Source of the DNA: Strix aluco
Lineage: Eukaryota; Chordata; Aves; Strigiformes; Strigidae
Length of the DNA: 64,000 nt
Assembly: GCF_031877795.1 (NCBI RefSeq)
Contig: NC_133938.1
Coordinates: 17,964,920-18,028,919 of the forward strand
Direction of reading: 5' to 3'
Shown: in pieces, positions 1 to 18,700 of the stretch
How the letters are laid out: every line of letters starts with the position of its first letter
How positions within the stretch are numbered: position 1 is the stretch's first letter
Position numbers and translations under genes: made by a program
Notes under the pieces: model-generated
Databases searched by the model: none
What the model saw: the letters and a program-made list of their open reading frames with translations, nothing else
Told to the model about the DNA's origin: nothing

Positions 1-4358
<4,358 letters not shown>

Positions 4359-6577
4359 CTTCTACACACTGTGAAACCCCAGCTGACTGGCTCACAAGAA
4401 TGCCTCTCTCAGAAGAATACCAACCCTTCAATTGCTCTCTGTGCCACCTGTAGCTTCTTTTTTTAAATCACATGAAGATCCTTTTAAGTACTGTTTTAAC
4501 ACTCTTGTGAAGAGTGGCCTCTTTGTATATTGTTTTTTTATCTGAGCACTGGAAAGCAGGTCTATGGAGTTCTTAAGCTGAGTTGGTGAACCCAGGCTGT
4601 ACTCAGCCTCCCACACACGGGCACACGTGGAGCTGTACTGTCTCTCTCACTCTCTTACAGCAGATAACATCACTTTAAGTGTCTGCCTTAAGTGGGAAAA
4701 GCAGACTTTGAGCTAGGTAATCACTTATCTCTACTCAGCCACATTGAAATAGAAGTTTGGGATACTGATGACACTCACACAGAACATGGTTCTAGCTGGA
4801 GAAGGCAAATTATTTCAGTTAAATATCTTGTGCAGTCTATAAAACTACACATTTCTGTGTACACCTTTATCTTGTGTTCTTAAAATAATGGTATTGAGAA
4901 CAGATATGCCTTGTTTTGTAAATTTTCTATGGTATTTATTAGGAAAAATGTTAAATGCCTTGCCTTTGAGATAACAACAGCGTAAGTGCTTCCATTACAA
5001 AGAAAAATCCAGAAAAATCCAGAAAGTTTACCAAAGCCACTTGCCAAACAGTTTTGCCTTCAAGCTTCTTAAGCATGGCTTAAAACCCTGGTTGATATGA
5101 AGAATGTAACAAAGGTGTTGCTCAGTCTAACCACAAAGAGCAAAGCATATGCATTTCCCAAGCCCATCCACTTCTCTACTCAAACTCATGCCTTTCCCAC
5201 TCACCGAGTGGACAGATAAGTTAACCAGTCTGTATCTAACCACCTAGATCATCCTGTATCTGCTGTACAATATCATATCACTTTTAGAAAACATAAGGAT
5301 TTTCAATGTATACATGCTGTGAACATGTATATTTGGAAGTTGTAATGTATTATGTCCAGGCAAGTAATTTAATTGTACCACTTCATTAATTTTGCACAGT
5401 GGCCAAGTGAACAACATAAAACTCGAGTGAAAAAAAATATTCGTATATATATAGGCCACTGAACTCCCAAACATAGATTGGCAGTTACTGAGGGTAAAAG
5501 CAATATGTTATAACAGAATGTATAAATATTTTTTATAAAATCAGTGTATATTTTATAAACCCCTTAACACTAAAAGCTGTACCTCAAAAGTTGAAAAATA
5601 ATTTAGACCGGACACTGTGCATACTTGTAAACCAAGACCTATTTTTGGCATCTGGTGTTCTGTGGGCAAACATTAATTCTTGGAAAATAAGTTTCCCACA
5701 TGGTCTTTGGCTCTAGCCCCATTCAGAGCTGATTGCATCGGTGATCTCAACAGGTTCATCCTAGCCAGGAGTTTGCTGTTCATGGGCTAAGACAGGGAGA
5801 ATCAGCACTCCAATGAATTCAAAACTTGTAATTTTATTCATTCAAAGAAATGCATTACCACTTGAGTGTGCAGCGCTAAGGTGGTTGTTTAAAATCATGA
5901 TGCTGGACAGACCTGCAGGGTGAGGCAGGGGAGAGGCTTAGGGAGAAAAAAAAAAAAGATGGTCTAAGTCAGGCATCCCCCCAGCCCCCACAGAAACAAG
6001 GCAGGCATCTTCACCAGCGCTACAAATCGTGTTTGGCAGAGTGAGTCAACTTCTCAGCATTACTTGTCTCCAGATTCTAATTAATAAGAAACAAATTATG
6101 TTCCTCTATCTAGCTGAAACCAATACTTTTGAGGTACAGTCAGCTCACCCTTTTTGGTTCCCAAATATATATATGAGCATCTAACAGGGTGCTTAATACT
6201 TATGAAAGTATCCTCAAAAATACCTTTTTGTAACTACATCTTGTACAGAAATCTTTTTTTTTAATCTAAGTAAATCACTAAAAAAAAAAAAATTAGAGGG
6301 CAGGGTATGTTCACCCAGTTAAGCTGAAAGAAAGCACTAATTTTATCTCTGTAGTTTTTTAAATATTTTTAGGCAGATTAAGATTTTAAACCCTAGATTG
6401 TAAATATATTTTGCTATACTTTATCTGTATGTGGCTGCTCAAGCACTTTGTAAGGAAATTAGGATATTTTAGAATGGTACACTATGCATTAAAATGAAAT
6501 GTGCCTTTAACAAATGTCATTTTAAGTGTTTTGCAGTCATTAATATCACAAATTAAAGTTTTAAATAGAGTAATTTG
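4359..6577 (+). other. PKN2: PKN2 3' untranslated region (end inferred)
   Basis: This AT-rich stretch after the stop codon holds no convincing open frame. ATTAAA hexamers lie at 6488-6493 and 6552-6557; the second is followed about 20 bases later by a GT-rich stretch, so I place the main 3' end near 6577. I saw no canonical AATAAA between the stop and that point; one at 7071-7076 could make a longer form. A Pumilio-type element TGTAAATA lies at 6409-6416. The roughly 2.2 kb length is plausible for this gene but not demonstrated. Confidence 0.55.
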
Positions 6578-9465
6578 TAAATTGTGTCCCAAACATGATT
6601 TTGCTGTTTCTTGAAGTGACTTGTCATGTTTTCTCCACAGGTAACATCAGAAAAGAACTTGCAATCAGGAGGGGACTTACAGAACCCCAGTCTCTTAGTG
6701 GTAGCTCAGTGTACTTCCATTCATTTTTAAAAAAAAAACAAAGTGATTACCTCTGAGCACACCTTCTTTCTGAAGCTGAAAGTTGCCTCCTCTTGCCTGG
6801 GTGAGCAGTCCTTCTGCAGGGAGCTGGAGAAGACCATGTCTCTATTGCAGCCCAGCCACCTTGGATCAGCATTCTCCCTTCACAGCCTTCCGTCCAGGGC
6901 AGGGGGAGACAACACTCCCCCCCCCCCCCCGCCTATTTCTTTATTGTAGTCTCTCCCCCCCCACCACCATATAGGAAAGCTCTGGAAGCAAACAAAAACC
7001 TATACCCAACCCACAAGGAGCTTGTTATTGAAGCAGAGAATGAAGCTTTCTTTACTGAGTGCATTTAGGAAATAAATCTTTACTCTTAGGAACAAACTGA
7101 AATTTCACCTGAGGCCAGTGCCTAGAGCCACTTAACTTCAATTATTCCAGAAAGGGCTGGCTCTAGGAGAGGACACAGACAGGTTCAAAGACCTACTCTA
7201 ACCTACAGCTGAATTCGCATGGGAAGTGCCTGTAGATACTGCTTGCACTCTAAGCTCTGCTTGTCATACAGCCCTTGCTACCACTTAGCTAAGTAAACAC
7301 AAGAAGGTAATTAGCTAAAACAGGCTGCAGAGCTGCAGCCTCCTCCTCTCCAGCTCCCCAGCTCGCCCTGCAAGCCCAAGAACTGCTGGTGCCCCACACA
7401 CCCAGTGCCAAGCAGCGCTCCAGCCAGGAACAGGGACTGCTCATTTCTGAATGACAGGCTTCTGTAAGAGAAGCCAAATTCCTTAGCTTCATCAAAGTAG
7501 CTTGCTAAAGGGGTTGTAACTGCCTAAAAATGAATTCAGAGTTATGCTATTTTTTTTCCTGAAATGCTTCACATTAACCATCGTCTACTGGGACCAGTAG
7601 TAACTGGTTTTTAGAATATACAGACCCTTCAAGGATAGTCCTGGTTCTGTCTCTTGGGGCTGCGCAGTTACTACCCTCTTGGCACCAGGGGAGGTACCGG
7701 AACTGCTTGTGGAATCGCAGGAAGAGGCAGGTTCAAGCCAGGATAGTATGTCCCTGCCTCCTGCTGCTGCCCTCCAGAGCTTTGCACAGAGGTAGTGAAA
7801 TGTTAGCCCAGCTTTGCTGTATGTAACAATTTCAACCACAACCACCACTCACATGTCAAGTGCTCACACATAATGCCTGAAAGCATTTAAGAGAGCAGCA
7901 TTATTGTAAACATAAGTTTCAGCCATTTTTAACCCACATGTAGTAGATTTAACATACAGATCAATGCTGGAAAGTACATTCACAGCAAAAGAACTTTTAC
8001 CTCTGCATTTCCAAACTGTAACTACATTAAGGGTCAGGCCCTGCCTATTCAAAGCATCACACTTTCTCCCACAGAGGAGGTAGAGAGCTCAGAGCAAGAC
8101 AGGGAAAGCCTAAGTAATAGAAAGTGTTGCAGCAAAGTTTAAGGAAATATATTAGACATTAGAATACAAGCCCTCCAAACTACCAAGAACACCACTTTTA
8201 ACATCTACAGCCAACAGCTTCAGTGGTGTAAGAGAACTGTACAGCCTTTGTTATTTGTTTACAGAAAAAAAAATATTGAGCTGCCACCTTTCAGTAGTCT
8301 CAACTGGCAGAAGAGGATTAAAACTAAACAAGCAAGAGAAGAGTGAGGGCTACTGACAATTAGTGCTATTAGCATTGGACAGACAGCCTGCCCTCAGGAT
8401 GGCTTCAGACCAGATGTGTAGCAAGCTGACCTCTCAGCTGTTCATTTTGCTAATTAAAATGAATTTGCACCTGTGATACAAAATTAACTCAGGAACCAGA
8501 AGACTCTCAGTTAAGCACATTTGTTGCTTTGCACACAAAGGGACACTGTCAGGAGGAAACTAGTTTTCAAAGCTGTTCATTTGGGGAGGGCTGAATAACT
8601 TCTGGCCTTTGCTCCTCCACACCTGGTGCATCATTTCAGACAAGCAAGTGCTCATTCAGAACATAACCACGAGCCAGCCAGACTACAGGCTGGACTCAGG
8701 TCAGAACATTTAACAGGAACTTTTACCAGAAACATTTTTTACCTTCCTTTGTACAATACCGAGCATCAAGTTGTAGAAATTCGACTAAAGTAGAAGTCCT
8801 TATGTTTCTCTTTAGCTGCTTTGTCATTATGTCAAATTCCCAGAAGCAAAGCGGAGACACATCAGTGAAAATCAGGGAGACTGTGCCAAGGATGTGACTA
8901 ATCCTTTCACAACAAATTTGGAAATCTTCAGCAGCAGTTGTGCAAATGGTCAAACTGCTTTTCAGCAACTGCTTGCATCCTGGGTTAAGTCCTCCACATT
9001 CTACTGTACAGTTTACTTACTACAAATACTAAAGCCACACTAGAGATTAAAAATGGTCAAGAAAGTGAGTATTTAAGCAGCCTTGTGACCCAGCCCATAA
9101 GTGTAAAGCTAACTCTACCATCCTATGGACTGCATTCCAGTTCTCAGCATGTGGAACAGTATGTGCATGTCAAGTTGCAGTCATAGCCACAAGATGGTAA
9201 GTGTTTTTGGAAAACAGTTTATTTGGGAATTACATAATATTTTAAATTTTCCAAAATACATCTTACTAGATCCCTACAAAAGAAATCTAAATAAGTACAA
9301 CAATATGAAATTAGGTTTGTTGCAAGAGTCATTAAATATTTACTTCCACTAATATATACATACAAAATGCCACACAATGAGCTTGTTTACCCTTGGAATG
9401 TGTGCTGTGTTCCAGCAGTTACGCTCCATCTCCATATCCTCCAGTTCCACAACATGAAGACTCAA
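6578..9465. other. PKN2-GTF2B tail-to-tail intergenic region
   Basis: The 3' ends of PKN2 and GTF2B face each other across about 2.9 kb. The stretch holds a run of 14 C at 6917-6930 and an AATAAA at 7071-7076. No repeat family, RNA gene or plausible coding exon was recognised. The open frames at 7289-7848 are GC-biased and lack known motifs. Confidence 0.55.
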
Positions 9466-9583
9466 TATTAACACTTTGTACATCCTTTATTATAGGCAAA
9501 AATCAAAAGTTTGTTGTTGTTGGGTTTGGTTGGGGTTTTTGTTTTTTTTTTTTAAGAGAAATTAAAAGTAACCCTCTGCAATT
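9466..9583 (-). other. GTF2B: GTF2B 3' untranslated region with polyadenylation signal
   Basis: On the - strand an AATAAA hexamer lies at 9491-9486, about 95 bases after the stop, so a short 3'UTR ending near 9466 is likely. It contains a purine run complementary to the T-run at 9541-9553. Longer forms using later signals cannot be excluded. Confidence 0.55.
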
Positions 9584-9717
9584 TCACAGCTGTGGTAGTT
9601 TGTCTACTGGTGTATCAAACTTGAAGTCTGCTGGGAAGAGATCTGGAGCTCGAGGATAGATCAGCCTGTATGATTGTCTAATCGTAACATCAGCCACACC
9701 AGCAATATCACCAATTT
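9584..9717 (-). CDS. GTF2B: GTF2B last exon and stop
   Basis: The acceptor gtcttag precedes (E)[20 protein letters not shown] through [11 protein letters not shown] and a TGA at 9586-9584. [13 protein letters not shown] is the recognition-helix region of cyclin repeat 2 that contacts the BRE element. The C-terminus is full length. Confidence 0.97.
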
Positions 9718-12700
9718 CTAAGACAAAATGCAGATAAGTGATTAGTTTTTACTTTTGCCATTTGCATTGAAGAAACCAGCAAGCATAATTTATCAGGTAG
9801 TGCTATAAACTTCGCTTAATTCATAACTCTCCCAAAAGCATGGTAAAAGTGGTTTTAACCATGGTGACTAATATTTTGCATACATAAGTCTGTCTTCTCA
9901 CATGCCATCAATCTTGAAATAATATCAGTTTCAAATTGGCAGAGGGCCAAGAGCACAAAAGTCATTAGAAACATCTACTGCAAACTCTACATGTGCCCAG
10001 CAATATTCTAATAAATCATCATCAACATCAGGATCTTCATTTTTATGCTTTAATTAAATATAAGCAAAAACAGCAAACTCAGGCATAGACAAAAAGCAAT
10101 ACCTTCAGCTAAACATGAAATACATTCACCTTAAAATGCACAGAGAAAATAGCCAGATGCACAGAGCACTGTTTAACAAGCAAAGGAAACACTTGTTTGA
10201 GATGCGCAGAAACTTAAAATTTATGGAATTTAAACCTTGAACTGCATGAAAGCCTTCAGCATTGTCTGAGGGCACTGAAGGAGTATGGAGTCATGTCTGT
10301 ATCCATGGCAGGCAGCTGTATTTTGTTTTAACAATCACTCTTAAGAGACATAATCCAATAGCTCAAGGCAAGCAAGGATGAAGGCACCGTACTGCTTGGG
10401 CTCTAGATCACTCACATGCCCAGGAAACTGCCAACATGATGAAAGCTCCAGGGACAGAATAAGCAGTGATTAATGTAGAACAGAGCACTGCCACCTGACA
10501 AATAACGGTTATTCTTTACCTAAGAGCAGCTCACCACTAAGAAATTGTTAGACTTTTAGTATTTCTGATCTGGACTAGACACATCAAGAGAGCTTCCACA
10601 GCCAGCTCCCAGCACTCAGATCCTTTTGTCACACCAAGTGCTAACCACCCCAGCCTTAGCTCCCTTCCTTCCCCAGGCACTATCCCCACATAGGCCTGAC
10701 TCTCTTGAGCCCCAGAGCCTGCTCCATGCTGCTCTGAAGCTCAAGAACAGCCCTGAACTCTTTGCTGGCTTCTTAAGGGCTACCCTGCCAGAAGAGAGTA
10801 ATGCCAAAGGTGATCTGTGGCCAAGCCTGCTGTCCCACCGCTTTCAATCTTTATCACAGGCTCACAAGCAGTCAAGGAATGTGTTCTAACTTAGGTGAAC
10901 ACTAGAACGATTAAAGACTCTGTGATCTAAAGCTGTAACGCTACCTGCAACTGGCCCAAGTTTGCATTTGGAGTATTTTAGAGTAGCAGAACACACAAAT
11001 GCAAATACTAGCATGGATAAAGTTAAAATTATGCTCATTTGAATGCACTAGTCTATTGCATTCAAGAATCCAACTCCTAGTGCCAGAAGGAAGTAAACAC
11101 AGTTTACACTGAGCACAGTCAGTTACTCAGTTTTCATTTTGGAGAGTGGGAGATCCTGGTTTGGTCCTTGCCATATGCAATTAGAATGGCAGCTTACCAC
11201 TACTCGCACAGACCTCATCCAAGTTTTACAATAACACTGAATTCTCTTTCAAGCAGCAAAAGATGGAGGAAAAAAGAAAAGAAAGAATGAAGTTTTACCT
11301 TTTTGTGTCCTTTTCTCAGCAGAAGCTTGTGATGCCATGTAAATAGCTGCAGCTGCTACAGAGATAGGGCTTCTCCCAGGAACCAAATCTAACTCCACAG
11401 CTTTACGGGCAATATGTGTTGCTGCCATCTGTACTTGTTTGGGAAGACCCAGATTAGAACAGAATCTTGACATGAAGTCTCCAGTTGTAATCAGATCAAC
11501 ACTGGTTTCAAGTGCTTTCAAAATAAGTTTAAAACACCGGCCTATTTCCTTCTTTGAAATCCTGGACACTGCACATATTTCTAAACAAAGAGTAAAAATT
11601 AAAACTTCAGGCTTGACAGCATTTGCTCCCCCAAAATAATCAAATTTGATTCTCAAAATATTAAGACCCATAAAGAAGGCTAATGTCATGAAGGCCACCA
11701 TCACTGAATAAGCTTTGCACATTTGTGAAACTTCCAAATCGCTTCAGTCAGCGCACATTTTTTGTAAGGAGATAATTAATACAGCTTGCTTAGTAAAGGA
11801 AATTTGGTACTCAATGCCAAAAAAAGTTGTACCCGTGTCAGGGAAAAGCTGCACATATTTACTGCAGAACTGTTGGTTCAAATTCAGTTACAACAGTCTT
11901 CATCATCCTCTGATCAAAGCACTACCTTCTAAGTTTCACCAACACTCAGAATGAGTTTCAAATGCTAAATTCTTTTCAGTGGATTATGACAAAAAAATCC
12001 CATGCCTGAAAGCCTACTCACTTCAGGAATATAACAAATTTCCAGATTCCCTCCTATCCTCCCCCTGAAATGTGAGCTGTAGCTGAGAACAACCGATCCA
12101 GCAAAGTCCAGGGATGACAAAGCCAACCTCCTACAGTGACAGTAACTAGACCTTTACTTCATAGCAAAACTGAATCTGTATCACTGAAAACTTACCTTTA
12201 AATGTTCTTGGAACACCCTCTTGCCTACAGGCTATGTAGAGACAAGCAGAAGCAATAGCATCATTACTCCTTCCCTTCAGGCTCTTTTGCTCGTACACTT
12301 GCTTGAATAAATTATTTGTTCGATCCTTCAAAGCAAGAAGACTAAATTTAATTAACTCTAGGCCATTTAATTAGCAGCAATATCAAAAATTCATGTGCTC
12401 ATTATATTATGCTAACTAAGTCAATGCCAGAACAATTTAAGGAAGGGAGACATGAACTTACAACTATATTTCTAGGGAGGTTGATTCTGTCTGCCATGTT
12501 CGTAATTTCTTTAAAAGCATTCATCATTGCACGATCAGAGCTGCTCATAGTTCTGCGATTTTGGTACTTTGAATTCCCAAATTCATCAAAACTTGCTGCA
12601 CCTGTGCCCTGAAAAGAAAAATTTTTATTGTCAATAAAACACAAACAAATTTCTCCTCATTTCAAAAGCAAACATCTTTCAGCTTTATACATCTTAATTC

Positions 12701-15700
12701 AAGGCGTTCAGTTCAAACAGTTGTACAAATAAACATCACTGAAGTAAATCATACAATCGAGTGCTGTTCCAAACATCGGGTTCTATACTTTGCACAAGTC
12801 TCAAATCGTGATCTGATTTCTAAGGACCACAGATTACGCAGAGATTTTTCTTTCTAACGTAACAATAGTTTAAAGAATAAAATTAATAACATGTAGCCAA
12901 TGTGTGCATCTCAGTGCTCCTGTCACCAATGCGGAGGTCCAAGATTAGATTTTATGAAACCCATATGTCATCTGGGCTACATCTGCACTGTGGCAGACTG
13001 GCGAGTCAGAAAAACAAAATTTTATGGCCAACTGGAGACCAGTTGTTACACTGATAACTCAAATATGAAAATGAAGGCATCAAAGAGAACATCCAAACCA
13101 ATGACCTATTCAAAACCAATTTGATACTGTGCCTGCTAGCAGGTGCAAGCCTTAATTGTGGCAAAATGTAAATATCCATATATTCTGTCTTCACAGGAAA
13201 ACCACAGACCTCCTAAAAGAAAAGCCTGAGGTATTAGAAGAAGAGCCACTAACTCAACCTGGCAACTTCAAAACAAGCTTCTAACGTGCACTTTTTTTGT
13301 ACCTTACAACTGATAGTGCAAATTGCATACTTCTATTACATATGCAATCAATTTTGCCCAGCTAAGAGGGCCTAAAATGTTTTGGGTCTTCAATTAGCCA
13401 TCAGTCTGAAACATGTCTTTAACAAATAATGCCACGTCAGATTAGTAATAGCTGATGACAACAACATGGCCTGTAAGTTCAGAAGAGCAATGTCTGTAAT
13501 TTATATCGTCTACTTATGTGTTTGCTGTCACAGTGTGTGGGGCCATGAGTTCTTTCAAGCAGCAAACGCTTCTTCACAACAATTCCACATCATGAGTAGA
13601 AACCTGGATTCCCTGAATCAGCAAGCCCTTAATCCTTGCTGGCACCTTCAAACAATTTAGCAGGGCAGGTGCATCCAACTTCCATTGCAGACAGATTTGG
13701 TCATTTAAACAAACTGATACTGTGGCTGCTGCAGACACAGACTACTATTTTGCCAAAAACATTAAGCATAAAGCAGATCTTGATCTATGACTGACTGCTA
13801 ATCTGGCTATTCACATCCAGCACTTGCACATAGAGTTCTCAAGTTGAGGACTCAGCAATGTATCAGGATGCCCACGTGGTACAAAGTGGGGACAGGACAC
13901 AGCAAACAAAGGGCAGACCATATCCTGGCACCACCTTATTCCTCTGAGCTGCCCAGGAGGAGTCAGAGCTTGTTTCCTCTTTCCCAATATATGTTCTTGG
14001 CAATTCCCCTTCTATTTCTAATTCTATAATCTCTCCCAGGTGCACATCTGCATTTAATACATGTTCTCTGGCTGACACTAATAGCACTCACTCTTGACCA
14101 TTCACTTACACTGTTTCACTTCCCTACACCCAAGGACTCCAGTTACACCCCATTTCCAACAAGCTCAGTGGATACCTCTAGTGTTGAGACCTGTATCTGT
14201 GGAGCACACACACTTTCGATACTGCTGCGGAGAGCGAGGAATCCAGCATAGAACCCTCTCCTGCAAGCTTATCTAGCCCCTTGAATAGGCTCTATGACAG
14301 ATGCTAGATTGCAAGATCATTCTTGGTTTTTTTTTCTACTCCTTCAAAAATCCTTTCAGATGAAAGAACCACCCAGAAATGATCTTGACAGCAACATAGT
14401 GCAGGGCTGCTCCAAAGACAATCCTGCTTCCTTGACTAGATGAATACCTCCAACTGTCCAAAGGTTCCCAATAAGGTTTAAAGGTAAGCAAAGAGCAAGA
14501 ATCAAGTACATAAAACTTCAGGCCACAAAGAGCACTACAAACATATCTGCAACATTAGTCCTTCCTTTCAGAAATTATGCCAGAACAACTTCCCTTGGCC
14601 CAAAATATACACAAGTCTCAGGTCAAAAGGCTCCTTCCCAGCCATCACTCATACCCCTGTTCCTTGCAACACATTACAACATTCATGGGCATCATGGCCT
14701 CCTAGACTAACACTATGCACAAACACTTACCGCAACTGCATGTGCTCAGAACCTTGTAGATGCCAGAAGAGTGACCACAGACAAAGGCCTATCAACCGTG
14801 ACAGCAAGTCCCTGGTCCTTGTCTTCTCAGGCTTCATGCCAGATAGTCCTTCACCAGGAAACTCTGCTCTGTCCTGTGGCCATCAAGCATTCCCCTTCAC
14901 CACAGGTATTTTCCCTGTTCCACTATACAGCACCTAAAAGATTTTTTTTTTAATGGTTCTCCTTAACCTCTCATTTTTTTACTTTCTTGCCAGTACTTAT
15001 GGTTACCTTTTCCTTTGAACATTTGCTTATGTATATTGAAACTACCAATGCAGCTATAGGCAAGTACTCCATCAATATGAGCACTCGAACAGCTCATGGG
15101 TCATGTGGTCAGTTCATCACACATTGTCTCTGCTGTTCCTTCCTCCTCAGGGGGAGGACTCCTCACACTCTTCCCTTGCTCCATTATGGGGCCCCTCCCA
15201 TGGGAGACCATCCTCCACCAACTTCTCCAACATGAGTCCTTCCTGTGGGCTGCAGTTCTTCAGGAACTGCTCCAGCATGGGTCCCCCACGAGGTTACAAG
15301 TCCTGCCAGCAAACCTGCTCCAGCATGGGCTCCTCTCTCCACAGGGCCACAGGTCCTGCCAGGAGCCTGCCCCAGCACGGGCTTCCCACAGGGTCACAAC
15401 CTCCTTCGGGTGCATCCACCTGCTCCAGCATGGGCTCCTCCCCGGGCTGCAGGTGGAGAACTGCTCCTCCATGAACCTCCATGGGTGCAGGACACAGCTG
15501 CCTCACCGTGGGCTGCAGGGGAATCTCTGCTCTGGCACCTGAAGCACCTCCTCCCCCTCCTTCTGCACTGACCTTGGGGTCTGCAGAGTTGTTCCTCTCA
15601 CATATTCCCACTCCTCCCTCTGGCTGCAATTACTGTTGCACAGTTGGCTTTTTTTATCTTCTTAAATATGTTATCCCAGAGGCACTACCACTGTCAGTGA

Positions 15701-18700
15701 TGGTCTTGGCCTCGGCCAGCAGCAGATCCATCTTGGAGCCGGCTGGCATTGGCTCTGTCAGACATAGGGGAAGCTTCTAGCAGCTTCTCACAGAAGCCAC
15801 CCGTCACCCCCCCTGCTACCAAAACCTTGCTACGCAAACCCAATACAAGCTCATAACTATAAAAGGGTTGGAAAATACTCTTCCATTTCAACCGCTTAAA
15901 CCACAGCAATTCTCCCTGCATTTGCTATTTAAATGCACCATCTACTTTCCTTCTGGAGCCTTCAATTGACAGACAATGCTTTACTGCTTCTGCCCTTGAC
16001 AACCATGTTAGGAGTTCCTTTCCCCCTTCATGGAAAAAACAGAAGTCATACAGTTTTAACCGAAATCAAATAGATTTTAAGAATTGCGTGTTTTACTGTT
16101 GTAGCCTTTATGAGACATCTACTCGTATCTTTACCACCCCAGCAAGAAAGTACCTGTCAAAGTCAGGAGTTCTACCTGTTTAGCTTTCAAACAGAGCAGA
16201 AAACTCAATGATACAATCCTGTAAACAGCCTCAAAGATAACTAGAGTGAGAAAACAGTCCAGTAAACACTGGTAATCTCTGAAAGGGCTCAGTGGAGGTT
16301 AGGTTTACAGTGCTGGCAGACAACAACTTTGTACCCCAGTATAGCCCCTTTAATAGCAGGAAGTAAAAGTATCACCAACATCATTTGCATCATTGACTTG
16401 AGGTTATCCACAGTACCAAGCAATGCCCCCAAATCCAGCAGTCTGCTTGCTCACTATAACCAGCTCACTATAGTCTGATGGATCCTTTCTTCTTTTTCAA
16501 TCATCAGCCCTTGGTATCTAGACACTGCTTATCAATATAGTACTTCTGGATGCAGGCCAGGCAGTCTGACAAGAGCCAGCTTCCTTTCAGAGGCATCTGA
16601 TCAAAGGATAGGAATTCTATACTAAAAGACTGCATTATTTTCTTGTTTGACCAACTTAAATTCTCTTGAAGTTGCAGTCACTACAAAAAGGAATAGATTA
16701 ACTACAAAGGGTGACAGAAGACAACTTTTCCACAAGACAGGTAGCAAAACTTAAGTTTTCTTTTAGATTCACAGACAAGAGTTCATTATATGAAGGCAGA
16801 TCTAGAAGCTGCTTGTTTAGTTATTTTTCTTGAATTTTACATGAGAATTTTAGAAATAACTATAATATTCTGGTAATGAAGTCACAACTAATGCCAGACT
16901 TCTCACATCTCCAATTGATCTGCATTGTCATCAGATCAACTGCAGCACACAGTATTTACTTTCAGAGAGATATAGTTGTGCCAGTATCCTAAAGATCTGC
17001 CTGAAGAATGCAAACCACTTCCACCGCAGCCAGCTATGCTATTCATTCTCCTCTGCACAGACAAATTAATCTTTCTTCCAAAGCAGGCTGTTGCTGCCTC
17101 AGACAGATGGGTCCCTTAAGTACTAAAACCAATTAGGAACTAATCCCTTTGCATGGGCAAAGCGGCCTCTTTTTTGCTGCTAGCAGATACAGATGACATA
17201 CTCCCCAGCAGAAAGGAGTCCCAAAGCAGCACCTCCTGGTTTCAAAAAGGAAAGAGTGACAAACAATTCTGTGAAACAGAACTGGCCCCCTTCCTTTACC
17301 ATTTCAAGGCAACAGCAAGTCACCAGAACTTTATTGTTGTAACTGACAAGTGGGTCAGACTCCATTTCCACCTACATTCCCCAGGAGTTCACAATAAATC
17401 TCTAATATGATGTGCCATGACAATTAGCAATGTCCTTCTCTCTTGGATTTTCCATGACACAGGTTGTCATTCGGACTTTTTTTTTGGGGGGGGGGCGGGC
17501 AGTGGGGGATGGAGGTGGTGGTGTGGTGTGTTTGTTTTAAAGATTCTATTATCTGCAGCTCTACCTCAAGCAGAAAGGAATACCTCTCTGTTCTCTGTCC
17601 CACGCAAAAGGCTAAAGCAACCTCTGGCACACAAATCTGGGGTCCGCTTCAGGCCATTCTAAAAATTGTTGTTAACTGAGATAACACTACCTTACCCTGC
17701 TTCATTCTCTGGAATTCATGAAGGCCACTCTGCACTCTGTTGGATACTACTTATCTTCATGACTACACCAATTTCATCCTTGTTCAACCAGTGTGCATAT
17801 CTAGGTGAATCCTCATCTCAGCCTACTGCTGGCAGGGACTTCAGAAGACTGCTTGAGAAATGTACTAAATCCTTGGTTTAGTTATTCTTGCTGCAAAATT
17901 CATGCCTTTTCTGCACCAATAGGTAATTTCTTCAGCATCTTCTGGTATAAGCCATTCTCTTCCTTTCAAATGACTTGAGGAAAAATGCAGCTCCTGATAC
18001 AGAGTTCACATCAATGAGCTGACATCCCAGAGCCCCTGCTCACGGGCAAGACAAACAGAGGAACTCTTGTACAGAACACATCCTGGTTTGTCAAAGAGAT
18101 TCCCTACTTCCTGTAGAAAATAATGCATCTCTTTTGTGATTCCTCCCCATGCAAATAAAACATCCACAGTAGCCCCCTCTACACTCTCCAATATGATCCT
18201 GGCAGTTCCAGTACTTGGACATTTTTACTCAGAGTTCTCAGGTTAAATCATGCCACACTGACATTCCTGCATCTTGCCTTCACTGAACAGCACTCTTTGG
18301 TACAGCAAGTTGGGTCATGCCTATTCTAGGATGTGCTGGTTAACAGCAAAATTGTTTCATTAGATGAATGTCCATCTCTGAAAATTTTTAGTTTTCATTG
18401 AAAAACAAACCTTTCACAGATGTTTCTCTAGGTCTTTAATTCTCTCACTGAGGTTGCTACCCCTCTTATTCTAAATGAGGCCCAGAACCTCCAGAAAGAA
18501 GAGGGTTAACAGCAAAAGTCCCTGTTCACCTGGACACATATTCTACCTTCAGCTGAAATATCTTTTGTCTTTTCCAACATGCAGATTCTAGAAGAGCTCA
18601 GGGTCATCCTACCTACTGAATCAAACTGAGCTCCCAGAAACAAACCTTGTATGTACAGTCCCAAAAGGAGACAACAGTGTGAACCTGGAGCAAACAGTCC

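Noticed and set aside
15096-15629. Overlapping frames of 108-148 codons on both strands
   Set aside because: They are the same tandem units of an LTR fragment read in different phases; no splice or protein logic.
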